In this document: piece by piece, positions 56,617 through 64,000 of the stretch
Layout: every line of letters starts with the position of its first letter
How positions within the stretch are numbered: the first letter of the stretch is position 1
NCBI RefSeq assembly: GCF_029761915.1
Contig: NZ_CP121695.1
Location: 7,779,501 to 7,843,500, forward strand
DNA: 64,000 nucleotides
Source: Bradyrhizobium sp. CB1650
Lineage (GTDB): Bacteria; Pseudomonadota; Alphaproteobacteria; Rhizobiales; Xanthobacteraceae
Direction of reading: 5' to 3'
Notes under the pieces: generated by a model
Database searches by the model: none
Seen by the model: only the letters and a program-made list of their open reading frames with translations
Told to the model about the DNA's origin: nothing
Made by a program: the position numbers and the translations under genes

Positions 56617-57973
56617 AGTCGTCCGTTAAGAAGCCGGATTGAGCTTGGGTGGACAGGCGAGCGTTCGCGATAGGCAGCCCCAGGAACAGGCACAAGAGTT
56701 CTCTGAGCCAGGCGAGGATGCGGCGGAAGTTGTGGCCCACTGCTGAGAGCACGACGTTAGCGGCGTCGCCGGCGCGGCCCTTGAGGTAGCAGCGGCCGAG
56801 GTGACCTTCGGCCTTCAGGTGTCCGATGATGGGCTCGATGGCGGAGCGGCGGCGCAGCTCGCGCTTGATGGTACCGAACACGCCGCGCTTCTGGCCGGAG
56901 ATGAAGACGCGACGGGGATTCTGCGTGTCGTGGCCGCGATATCCCTTGTCGACATAGGCCCGCTCGATCGGACAGCCGGTGAGCGTCTCGGTGCGGTCGA
57001 TGACGCCCCGCAGGGTATGACCGTCGTAGGGATTATCGGGCAGCGACCTGGCGTGCAGCACGAACAGGCCACCGGGAGCCCGGCGGTTGTTGGTGACGAT
57101 GGAGGCCTTGACGCCGAACTCGTAAGGCGCGGCAGCCTTGCCTTTGCCGATGCACTCCACCTCCGGGGCGTGGAAGGAATAAAGCTTCCAGCCACGCTGG
57201 CGCTGTTGTTGCGAGCGGATCTGCATGGCCCGGCCAAGCGGGAGGGCGAATGCCTCCTCCAGTGCCGGGTGGTCCTCGATCCTGCGGCGGATGTCGCGGA
57301 TAATCCGGCCGAGCCGGCTGCGCAGGATTCGCAACTGTCGCTGATGTCGTTTGAACTGTTTGGCGTGGGCGTAGCGGCCCGCCATCATCGCCGCGGCCTT
57401 GGCCACGCGAGAGTAGGATTGCCGCAGCCTGACGCCGTGCCTTTTCGCCAGGCGGTTGAGCCCCTTGATGGCCGCATGCAGCAGCTTGGCATCGGTCGGA
57501 AAGGTGATGGCCTTTGGCTGCACCGTGGTGTCGACCGTGACGCGCTTGAGGTCCTGGCCGCGTAACGCGCCGGCCTCGTGCGCCACCCGCAGGCTCTCGG
57601 CCAGCAGCAGCTCCAGCTTGTCGCCGAGCCGCTTGCGCCAATGGCTGAGGTCCGAGCGCTCGTGCGCAAAGGTGTGCTGGAAGAACTCTTCGCCGGTGAA
57701 GAACTGGAAATACGGGTCGTGGACCCAGCGCTCGCATATCGCCTCATCGGACAGCCCGTAAATGTGCTTGAGCAGCAGCAGCCCGATCATGAAGCGGGTC
57801 TCGATCCCGGGCCGGCCATTCTCGCTGTAGAGCGGCGCGACCTCGCCGTCGATCCAGTCCCAATCGATCTTGCCAGCGAGCTGAACCACCTCGTGCTTCA
57901 TGTTGATGATCTGGTCCAGCCTCGCCCGGAACAGGTCGTTCGATCCCGTCGCCTTGTGCTTCTTCGGCCGCAT
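56582..57973 (-). CDS. IS5-like transposase, intact, ending beyond the element tip
   Basis: A 463-residue protein (MRPKKHKATGSNDLFRARLD). The DDE residues are Asp in RVTVDTTVQPKAITFP, Asp in RAYVDKGYRGHDTQNP and Glu in RRSAIEPIIGHLKAEGHLGR, and the N-terminal YSENGRPGIETRFMIGLLLL is typical of the group. The inverted repeat at the left tip is read as FLTDDS within the protein, and the frame leaves the element at 56617 and uses a stop at 56582 in the flanking DNA, adding about 11 residues. The natural C-terminus therefore depends on the insertion site. No frame lesion is seen. Confidence 0.9.
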   Translation of the reverse strand: MRPKKHKATGSNDLFRARLDQIINMKHEVVQLAGKIDWDWIDGEVAPLYSENGRPGIETRFMIGLLLLKHIYGLSDEAICERWVHDPYFQFFTGEEFFQHTFAHERSDLSHWRKRLGDKLELLLAESLRVAHEAGALRGQDLKRVTVDTTVQPKAITFPTDAKLLHAAIKGLNRLAKRHGVRLRQSYSRVAKAAAMMAGRYAHAKQFKRHQRQLRILRSRLGRIIRDIRRRIEDHPALEEAFALPLGRAMQIRSQQQRQRGWKLYSFHAPEVECIGKGKAAAPYEFGVKASIVTNNRRAPGGLFVLHARSLPDNPYDGHTLRGVIDRTETLTGCPIERAYVDKGYRGHDTQNPRRVFISGQKRGVFGTIKRELRRRSAIEPIIGHLKAEGHLGRCYLKGRAGDAANVVLSAVGHNFRRILAWLRELLCLFLGLPIANARLSTQAQSGFLTDDSIPSMRGDLSE

Positions 57974-58140
57974 CGTCCCCTCCGATGCACCACAGAATCA
58001 CGGTCCGCAGCGAAAGGGAATCCACAAATCAAACTGCAGGGTTTGAGCGGCTCAAGCGCCCAATCCCTGCAATTCAAATGCCTCCGCATCCGAAAAACAG
58101 CCTCTCGCTCAATCGCTTAGAGACTTGTTCACGGACGACT
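56617..58140 (-). mobile_element. IS5-like element, apparently complete
   Basis: Inverted ends AGTCGTCCGT at 56617 and ACGGACGACT ending at 58140, with further matches inside, and the target duplication ATAG (56613-56616 and 58141-58144). It is 1,524 bases long and has one long transposase gene without lesions. Confidence 0.85.
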
Positions 58141-58244
58141 ATAGACGTGTCTACATGCATGATGTGAATGTCCTCCGAGATTGATACTCTCAAGGTAAGC
58201 GCCGGGCGAAGCTTTCAACGTCCTGCGAGCGGACGGGGCACCAG

Positions 58245-58439
58245 TTAGGCGACCATCGGCGTTGCCGATGCAGGCTCCGAAAATTCAATAAGCCCCAGAC
58301 GAATCGCCTTCACGAGACCATGAGTCCGGTTCGCCGTCCCGAGCTTTCGTATTGCGTTCTTAACATGGAAATTCACCGTATTTTCGCTCACGTTCAGTAT
58401 CTTTCCGATTTCCCAGCACGATTTGCCCTCGTTTGGCAA
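58245..58439 (-). pseudogene. LuxR-family regulator, DNA-binding domain relic
   Basis: About 64 codons read GKSCWEIGKILNVSENTVNF, then HVKNAIRKLGTANRTHGLVK and AIRLGLIEF, the full helix-turn-helix of quorum-sensing LuxR/TraR proteins and their usual end. The autoinducer-binding domain is not visible upstream, where the sequence is out of family. The 3' end of such a gene is preserved; the only start in frame is a TTG at 58439. Confidence 0.75.
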
Positions 58440-58559
58440 TTTGCCGTTTTGCCAAGAGTGGACGCATATTGAGCCGCGACATCAACCGAGCGGTCGCCCT
58501 TCTTCGGGTATCCGTCCGGCGAGGACCCCGGGCAGCTGAGCTTGCGGAGTTCCGGTGTT

Positions 58560-58929
58560 TAAGGTGGATGGAGCAATCCGTCGGATCTTAGGGTGTCAAT
58601 CGCTTCGTCGAGGGCGAGGCCGCGATGCCGGCAGAACCACTCTCCAGTGTGTGCCGGTGCCACTGGATATCGAAGCGATTGCGGCTGATCCAGTCGAGGC
58701 GAGCGAAGGGGGCGTCAAACTCTTCGCCGAGATTCTCCGGGAAGCCGGAGCGGTAGCTTTGAACGAAGCGGTATTTGGTGCCGAGCCACTTTCCCAGGAT
58801 ATCGACGGGGTAGTTGAACTGCGTCGGTCGGATAGTGGGCAGGAAGCGGGGCTTCGGAAAGTCGTCGATCAGTGCTGGCAGGCTGCCGTCACCGCCGATT
58901 TCTCTGCCGCGGACAGACCGCTTGCTCAT
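58560..58929 (-). pseudogene. DUF3024-like hypothetical protein, frameshifted
   Basis: From the ATG at 58929 the frame reads MSKRSVRGREIGGDGSLPAL, FNYPVDILGKWLGTKYRFVQ and GEEFDAPFARLDWISRNRFD then IQWHRHT. After this, near 58645, the frame slips; the next frame continues GEWFCRHRGLALDEAIDTLR to a stop near 58560. The pattern (RLDW...FD..WHRHTG.W) resembles small proteins of about 120 residues often found near rhizobial IS elements, which I place with the DUF3024 family from memory. Function unknown. Confidence 0.55.
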
Positions 58930-58940
58930 GCATCCTCGGC

Positions 58941-59070
58941 TCACGCTGCTTCGATATGGCTCGGCATTGGCTTTCGCCAGTTCCACGGCAGAAGCTCATC
59001 CAGCCTCTGGATAGCATGATCTTTGACGCGCGCCAGCACGTCGGCGAGCCAAGCCTTCGGATCGATGTCA
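58941..59070 (-). pseudogene. IS66 TnpC C-terminal relic
   Basis: LNDIDPKAWLADVLARVKDH and AIQRLDELLPWNW is the conserved end of IS66-family transposases (the LPWNW signature), with a stop at 58941. Upstream sequence is unrelated. It is the mirror of the N-terminal relic at 47795-47921, though they need not come from one element. Confidence 0.8.
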
Positions 59071-59125
59071 TTGAGTTTGGCTGTTCATGCCGCCCGCCGA
59101 ACGGGTCCGGTATGGCGCATCGTTG

Positions 59126-59800
59126 TCATGGTGGCATCGTCGATCGCGTGCACGGCAGCCCCATTCCATTCGGCATAGTCTGGTCGTTCAGAGCGCCTCC
59201 AGGAAGGCGAGCAGGCGATCGTTCGGCTGGGAAGCGGGTTCGCTTGCCGCGCTCGTACGGCTTGAGCTTCGCCAGGGCGGCTTCCTTGAGGGTGAGATGG
59301 GCGTGCAGGTACGTCTGCGTCGTCTCGACCGATTCATGACCGAGCCACAGCGCGATCACGGAACAGTCCACGCCGGCTTGCAGCAGTTCCATCGCAGCGC
59401 TGTGCCTCAGCACGTGCGGCGACACGCTCTTGGCCTTCAAAGAGTGGCAACTCTTGTGAGCGACACGAACATGCTTTCTCAACAGGGACTGGACGCTATC
59501 AGCACTGAGCCGGCACCCGTGCACGTGCGGGAACAACGCTGTTGCTCCTTTCCGCAACGGTTCCTTGAGCCATGCCTGGAGCGCGCACCGCGCGGGTGTG
59601 GTCAGCGGAGTGGTCCGCTCCTTCCGCCCTTTACCGACGCATCGTGCGTGTGCACCAGGCCCGAGGTGGACGGTATCCCGGTCGAGGCCAGTCAGCTCTG
59701 AGGCGCGCAAGCCCGTCTGGGCCGCGACCAGCAGCAAGGTGTGATCGCGGCGGCCAAGCCACGTCGTTCGATCAGGCGCGGCGAGAACGGCCTCGATCTG
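59126..59800 (-). pseudogene. RitC tyrosine recombinase, C-terminal part
   Basis: The frame begins after a stop at about 59800 (QIEAVLAAPDRTTWLGRRDH) and contains all catalytic boxes: TGLRASELTGLDRDTV (first Arg), SPHVLRHSAAMELLQAGVDC (His-x-x-Arg) and WLGHESVETTQTYLHAHLTL (His and Tyr). The tail after KPYERGKRTRF is probably natural or slightly extended. The N-terminal part is at 61727-62107. An unrelated IS21 element (59834-61692) lies between, so this is the third gene of the RIT element, split by insertion. Confidence 0.83.
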
Positions 59801-59865
59801 TCAACGGCGCGCGGAATCTCCTCAGAAGCGACGCCGCAAAATTCCCCAGTTTGGCGGGATGGCGA

Positions 59866-60726
59866 TCAGCCGTCGACGTGATCGGCGCCTCCGTTTTTCG
59901 GTGGTCGGCCCCGGCGTTTCAGGGTCGGCGGAATGGGGTTTGCGGTTGGCTGCGTCTTGTGGCGGATTGCCTCCGGGAGGAGATCGGCGTGTTCACGTAG
60001 GCGATAGCTCGAGCCCTCGATTTGGATGAGGACGGCGTGGTGCAGGAGGCGATCGAGGAGCGCTGTCGCGACGACGGAATCGCCGAAGATCTCTCCCCAC
60101 TCGGCGAAGCCGCGGTTCGAGGTTAGAATCATAGCGCCTTTTTCATATCGGGCGTTGACAAGCTGGAAGAACAAGTTTCCGCCGCCGGGAGTGACCGGGA
60201 GATAGCCGATCTCGTCAACGATAAGCAGCGCGAAGCGGCAGTAATAGCGGATCCGCTCGCGCAGAGCGCCGTCGCGTTCGGCCTTGGCGAGCGAGGCGAC
60301 GATATCGGCAAGGGAGCTGAGGTAGACGCTGCGCCCTGCTTTGACGGCCTCAACGCCAAGGGCCAAGCTCAGATGGGTCTTGCCGGTTCCTGGTGGCCCG
60401 ATAAGGTGGACGGCTTCGGCGCGATTAATGAACTGCAATCCGGCGAGCGCGAGGACGCGGTTCTTGTCGAGCGAAGGCTGGAAGGCGAAGTCGAAGCCGG
60501 CGAGCGTCTTGACCGCCGACAATTTGGCCATCTGGACCGCCATTTTAACGCGGCGGTTTTCGCGCATCGTGAGTTCTTCGGTGAGCAAGGTGCCGATGGC
60601 TTCGACGGCGCCGATTTCGCCGCGTTCGATGCCGCGCAGGGTTACATCAAGGATTTCCAGCGCGCGCGGCATCTTCAGGCCGACGAGACTGGTCTTGATC
60701 CGCTCGATGACGGAGGAAGCACTCAT
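59866..60726 (-). CDS. istB: IstB ATPase of IS21 copy 4, intact
   Basis: A 286-residue AAA ATPase. Start ATG at 60726 (MSASSVIERIKTSLVGLKMP), overlapping the istA stop by one base (TGATG). Walker A is LIGPPGTGKTHLSLALG and Walker B FALLIVDEIGYLPV; the sensor region is ILTSNRGFAEWGEIFGD. The C-terminal extension RGRPPKNGGADHVDG is basic. No lesion. With its partner IstA broken, the protein can serve only elements supplying IstA in trans. Confidence 0.92.
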   Translation of the reverse strand: MSASSVIERIKTSLVGLKMPRALEILDVTLRGIERGEIGAVEAIGTLLTEELTMRENRRVKMAVQMAKLSAVKTLAGFDFAFQPSLDKNRVLALAGLQFINRAEAVHLIGPPGTGKTHLSLALGVEAVKAGRSVYLSSLADIVASLAKAERDGALRERIRYYCRFALLIVDEIGYLPVTPGGGNLFFQLVNARYEKGAMILTSNRGFAEWGEIFGDSVVATALLDRLLHHAVLIQIEGSSYRLREHADLLPEAIRHKTQPTANPIPPTLKRRGRPPKNGGADHVDG

Positions 60727-61578
60727 CACACGACCTCCTGAGCCGCCAGGCGGCGGCCGACGGCCGCGTAGAAGTCCAGCGAACGACGCATGGCGTGGTC
60801 ACCGGCGCGCGTGAGAGTGATTGGTCCTGCATTGCCTTGCCGGCGGCGGCCGAAGCTGGCGAGCTTGCGATGGGCCGGATCGGTCTTGGCCCGATAAGGC
60901 CGACAGGCGCGCGGCTGGAAGCCATAGTGGCGAGCCAGATCGACGAGGGCGCGGTTATAGACCGCGAGCCCGTCGGGCTCCTCGCCGAGGACAGCGGTCT
61001 TCATCCGGTCATAGAGGATCTCGCGCGGAACGCCGCCGATCGCCTCCAGAGCGGCAATATGTCAGCGCAGGACCGTTTGCAGATCCTGATGGACAACGAA
61101 GCGCGCCCAGATCAGCCGTGAGTAGCCGAGCACCATCGAGAACAGCCAGACGATCCGCTTGACCCCTGGCTCATCGGCGAACTCGACCTCGAACCTGGCG
61201 AAGTCGACTTGCGCCTGCTCACCCGCTGGCGTTTCAAAGCGCACTTCGAAGCCTGCCGGCCGGGAAGGCCGGAGCTCCCGCACGCGATCGCGTACGACGC
61301 TATAGCCGCCAGCGAAGCCACGTTCCTTGAGCTCACGCCACAGCCGCACGGCGGTGAGCGCGGGATAGGCCGCCAGTCGTTCGCGCAAATAGGTTTCGAA
61401 GTGATCGACGATTTCCTGGCCTTGGTGCCCGCTTTTTGTAGACCGGCGGCTCCAACCCTTTGGCGATGTAGGCCCTGACTGTCTTTCGGTCGACACCAAG
61501 TTGCCGGGCGATGGCGCTGACCGACAGACCTTGACGATGCAAATCCAGGATCATGACAAGTTCCCTAAGTTTGATCAC
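60726..61578 (-). pseudogene. istA: IstA transposase of IS21 copy 4, frameshift, nonsense and internal deletion
   Basis: The likely start is the GTG at 61578 (VIKLRELVMILDLHRQGLSV), with the helix-turn-helix IARQLGVDRKTVRAYIAKGL. A frame slip near 61425 follows EPPVYKKRAP, and GHQGQEIVDHFETYLRERLA continues in the next frame to VVHQDLQTVLR, where TGA at 61062 replaces a sense codon (family Cys). After HIAALEAIGGVPREILYDRM and YRAKTD, about 200 residues are missing and the end PAHRKLASFGRRRQGNAGP follows directly. The DDE core is partly retained (QVDFARFEVEF). Ends at 60726. Confidence 0.87.
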
Positions 61579-61627
61579 CGCGCCCTCCCTCCCGCCTACA
61601 GGAGGAGCGTCAGTGATTCGGTGCACC

Positions 61628-61663
61628 GGCCGACCGTCCAGGGCATGCCCTGGACGGTCGGCC
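61628..61663. repeat. Perfect 36-bp palindrome upstream of istA in IS21 copy 4
   Basis: The 18-base arm GGCCGACCGTCCAGGGCA (61628-61645) is followed without a spacer by its exact complement (61646-61663). It sits inside the IS21 element between its right end and istA, about 50 bases before the probable start. As RNA it would form a very stable hairpin and could block read-through from outside, as other elements do; as DNA it could be a protein site. Confidence 0.9.
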
Positions 61664-61726
61664 GTCACGAAAACTGGGGAATTTTAGTGCGGAGAATTAC
61701 TCCGCCACTCACACGATCTCGGGGCG

Positions 61727-62107
61727 TCAAGAGTGAACCTGCCGCTTGTCATGGCGCTTGCTCGGTATGGCGAGCACGCGCTGGATCAGCGCACTGTGTG
61801 CCGGCTCCTCGAAGGACACGAACCTGAAGAAGGATCGGATAGCGGTCAGACGCAGGTTACGCGTCTTCGCGCTGGCGCCGCGCTTTACCTCGAGATCGGT
61901 GAGGAACGCGCCGGTGAACGTTGCGTCCAAATCGGTGAGCGTCAGGGCCGATGGGGGCTTCCGCAGCTGCACCTGTGCGAACATGAACAGCAGCCGGAAC
62001 GTGTCCCTGTAGGAGGTGATCGTGTTGGCGCTAACATTGCGCTGGCGCATGAGGCGCTCGGTGAAGAACCGCTCGATCAACGTGGCGACATTGCAGGCGG
62101 GCTTCAT
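61727..62107 (-). pseudogene. RitC tyrosine recombinase, N-terminal part
   Basis: Start ATG at 62107 overlapping the ritB stop as ATGA. MKPACNVATLIERFFTERLM and NVSANTITSYRDTFRLLFMF are the core-binding domain of a phage-type recombinase, ending LIQRVLAIPSKRHDKRQV just where the catalytic domain should begin. A stop follows at 61727, 35 bases before the end of IS21 copy 4. The catalytic part is at 59126-59800. Together they give about 330 residues, typical for RitC. Confidence 0.83.
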
Positions 62108-63030
62108 GGCGTCACCTCCCACCGCCGATCGAGACGCCGCGCCGCTTCTTCCATCAACTCGGGGCAGGCCGAGAGATACCAGTAGGTATCACGCACGCAG
62201 GCGTGGCCGAGGTAAGTGGAGATCACTGGGAGTTGCTGCTCGACGTCCTTGCCTTCGCGATACCAGTCGAGCAGCGTCCGGATGGCGAAGCGATGACGGA
62301 AGTCGTGCACGCGTGGCCCGGTACGATCACCTGGGCGCCGCAGCCCGATCTCTCGGGACAATCGCCAGAAGACGCGATGAACGTACTGGTGCAGCAAACG
62401 GCCTCCTTGTTCGGCAACGAAGAAGGTCGAGCCGCAGCGTGATCCGAGCATCGCGTCGCGCCGGTGGGCGTAGTCGCACAACGCGGTTCTCGTCGTCGGA
62501 TGCAATGGCACGAGCCGCGACTTGCCGAACTTGGTCAGCCGGACCGTCAGCACGCCGGCGTCGAGGTCGAGGTCATCACGCTCCAGGCCCATCGCCTCGG
62601 ATATACGCATGCCCGTCACCGCGATCAGCCCGAACAGGGTATGGTAGGTCCATCGGCGCAGCCCGCCCGCTGGCGGCAGATCCAGCGCTGCCGTCAGCAA
62701 CGCATCGATCTCCGCGTCGCTGTGGACATAGGGCTTGGCGCGCTTCCATCCGGGTAGCATGCCGACGGCCGGCACCTCCGTTCTCGGATCGAAGTTGGCG
62801 ACACGGCGCGCGAACCCGCGCACGTCGCTCAATCGCAGCGCCCAGGATGCATGACGATCGGGCGGCAGCGTTGCCCATGCCATTGCCAGCTTCGTCGTGA
62901 TGATCCTGGCTTTGCGCTTCTCCATGAAGGCGACTAAGTCGGCGAGCCGACGGGTCTGGTGCTCGTACTTGTATCCAAACCCCTTGCGCATGCTCAGGTA
63001 CTTATCGAGTGCGGCGCGCAGATTGGTCAT
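62104..63030 (-). CDS. RitB tyrosine recombinase of a RIT element, intact
   Basis: A 308-residue recombinase. The start ATG at 63030 overlaps the upstream ritA stop as ATGA, and its own stop overlaps the ritC start the same way; this tight chain of three is the mark of recombinase-in-trio elements. The catalytic residues are Arg in AVTGMRISEAMGLERDDLDL, His-x-x-Arg in GPRVHDFRHRFAIRTLLDWY and His/Tyr in TYLGHACVRDTYWYLSACPE. The N-terminal MTNLRAALDKYLSMRKGFGY is typical. RIT proteins act together in movement of the element; the exact reaction is not established. No lesion seen. Confidence 0.88.
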   Translation of the reverse strand: MTNLRAALDKYLSMRKGFGYKYEHQTRRLADLVAFMEKRKARIITTKLAMAWATLPPDRHASWALRLSDVRGFARRVANFDPRTEVPAVGMLPGWKRAKPYVHSDAEIDALLTAALDLPPAGGLRRWTYHTLFGLIAVTGMRISEAMGLERDDLDLDAGVLTVRLTKFGKSRLVPLHPTTRTALCDYAHRRDAMLGSRCGSTFFVAEQGGRLLHQYVHRVFWRLSREIGLRRPGDRTGPRVHDFRHRFAIRTLLDWYREGKDVEQQLPVISTYLGHACVRDTYWYLSACPELMEEAARRLDRRWEVTP

Positions 63031-64000
63031 TGCACGCCTCCCGGCCAGGGCAGGCTCAATGTTCTCAGCGCGTCGATGTCGACCTTCGCGTAAATCCGGG
63101 TGGTGTCGTGGTTTTCGCGCCGCAGCAACTGTCCGATCTCTGACAAGGTCGCGCCAGATCGGAGAAGCTCGGTAGCGAGACTGTGTCGGAAGATATGGGC
63201 GCCGCGGTGTGCGCAATCTTCGATTCCAGCGCGATCGAGAGCGGCCTTGGCGATCATTGTGATCGCACATCCGGAAGCAAAGCCGACGTGTGGCGCGAGT
63301 GTGCGGACGAACAGCCGTCGGCACGACGACTTTGGGCGGCCACTGCGCAGATATGCAACGATGGCTGCGCCAACGTCTGGCGGTATCGGCATCCGTGCAC
63401 GCTGTCGGCCCTTGGCGCGAACGAGTATCTCGCTGGCGCGCCAGGAGCGTCGCCACTTCGTTGGCCCGCAGGCCGAGCTTGGCCAGCAACAACAGAATGG
63501 CGTAGTCGCGCCGTCCCATCACCGTCTCTCGGTCGCAACCGTCGAGAGCCTTCCGTACCTGAGCGGCAGGCAGATAGGTCGGCAGAGTTGCGAGCTTCCA
63601 TCGTCGCATCGATGGAACGCAATCCGCCAACGGGCGCAGGTTCAGCCCCCGATGATGGAGGTAACGGAGAAAGGCGCGCAACGACCAGCACATCGCCTTG
63701 CCTGTTCCCGGGCTCCGATCCTGGGCGTGGCGCTCAATGTAGCGGATCACGTCCTCTTGGCTGATCTTGCCCAGGGCGGCGGCGCCGGAGCACACTTCGT
63801 GCAGGAACCTGCGGATGACCGGGAAATGGCGGACGATGGACCTCGGGGCCAAGCCGCGCTCTGATCGCAGGTAGGCATCGAACTCCTTGAAGATCCGTTC
63901 GTGTGGGGTGAGAGGCGGTAGCACCAACGGCGCGATCGCGCCTTCCTCGCGCAACACCGACAGGCGCCGCTTGAGCGCAGCTCGGTCACCGGGTTGGATA
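63027..64000 (-). pseudogene. RitA tyrosine recombinase of a RIT element, small deletion, runs off right edge
   Basis: The frame is open from the window end (LSVLREEGAIAPLVLPPLTP) through the core-binding domain (AYLRSERGLAPRSIVRHFPV) and the first Arg box (LLLLAKLGLRANEVATL). Near 63445 about 16 bases are missing: the expected LDDID is gone and the correct continuation WRASEILVRAKGRQRARMPI is in another frame, followed by GAHIFRHSLATELLRSGATL (His-x-x-Arg) and LLRRENHDTTRIYAKV (Tyr) to the stop at 63027. The slipped frame stays open and runs into ritB. The relic at 44775-45240 keeps the missing segment as DINWRSGE. Confidence 0.85.

Larger units (their letters stand above)
59834..61692 (-). 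mobile_element. IS21-family element, copy 4 (different subgroup)
   Basis: Near-matching inverted ends: CCGCAAAATTCCCCAGTTT at 59834 and AAACTGGGGAATTTTAGTGC to 61692. About 45 bases outside the right end separate it from the recombinase reading frame, and I see no target duplication. The genes istA and istB are unlike those of copies 1-3: IstB here has GPPGTGKTHL and is about 287 residues. The istA gene has lost a large internal piece, so the element is short (about 1.86 kb). Confidence 0.78.

Noticed and set aside
62104..63957. A single 617-residue fused recombinase
   Set aside because: It joins the first half of RitA to complete RitB through an out-of-frame middle; the true RitA catalytic half is in another frame ending at 63027.
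1..64000. tRNA or rRNA genes, CRISPR arrays, nod boxes, plasmid replication genes
   Set aside because: I looked for cloverleaf arms with CCA ends, regularly spaced repeats, the conserved nod-box pattern and repABC-like proteins and saw none. This is a reading by eye, so a weak example could be missed.

Overview
The window is accessory DNA from an alphaproteobacterium, most likely a nodule-forming rhizobium of the Bradyrhizobium/Mesorhizobium kind (symbiosis island or plasmid). This rests on the insertion-sequence families present (IS21, IS1380, IS91, IS30, IS630, IS66, IS110, IS4, IS5-like), the rhizobial look of the metabolic genes, and two promoter regions with the NifA plus sigma-54 layout. 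No nod, nif or fix gene is present, so the host assignment is inference. Perhaps half of the sequence is mobile-element DNA, much of it nested and broken.

Layout. 1-6.3 kb: an IS91-type transposase and its companion tyrosine recombinase, split by an IS1380-like element that was itself hit by an IS21 element. 6.4-9.3 kb: an amidase gene split by an IS30 element. 9.5-27.5 kb: a catabolic block with a triple-domain RidA protein, two paralogous pita-bread hydrolases that lack the usual metal ligands, an Asp/Glu-racemase-like protein, an M20 amidohydrolase, a scar joining an M24 gene to a gamma-glutamyltransferase gene, a broken LysR regulator, a type III CoA-transferase overlapping a methylaspartate ammonia-lyase, an aldehyde dehydrogenase, a class III aminotransferase and a divergent Lrp/AsnC regulator. 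The gene set resembles ectoine/diaminobutyrate-type (doe/eut) catabolism with an added mesaconate branch. 27.7-46 kb: IS630, a second IS21, a broken M20 (AbgB-like) gene, an IS1182-like element, relics of MarR, alpha/beta-hydrolase and nuclease genes, IS4, IS3, IS110, a truncated SF2 helicase, nested ISAs1/IS630 relics and a relic of a RIT recombinase.

46.2-56 kb holds the most interesting genes: a GHMP (PduX-like) kinase, an ATP-grasp ligase and a cysteine-synthase-like PLP enzyme. The last two each have a TGT-N10-ACA site followed about 85 bp downstream by a TGGCAC-N5-TTGA promoter, so both look NifA/RpoN controlled. A small nodule-specific amino-acid-derived product is a reasonable hypothesis: kinase activation of a hydroxy-amino acid, PLP-dependent replacement of the phosphate, and ATP-dependent amide formation. 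A third IS21 and IS3/IS91 relics lie between these genes.

56.6-64 kb: an intact IS5-like element, relics of LuxR, DUF3024-like and IS66 genes, then a recombinase-in-trio (RIT) element whose third gene is split by a fourth, unrelated IS21 element. The element runs off the right edge.
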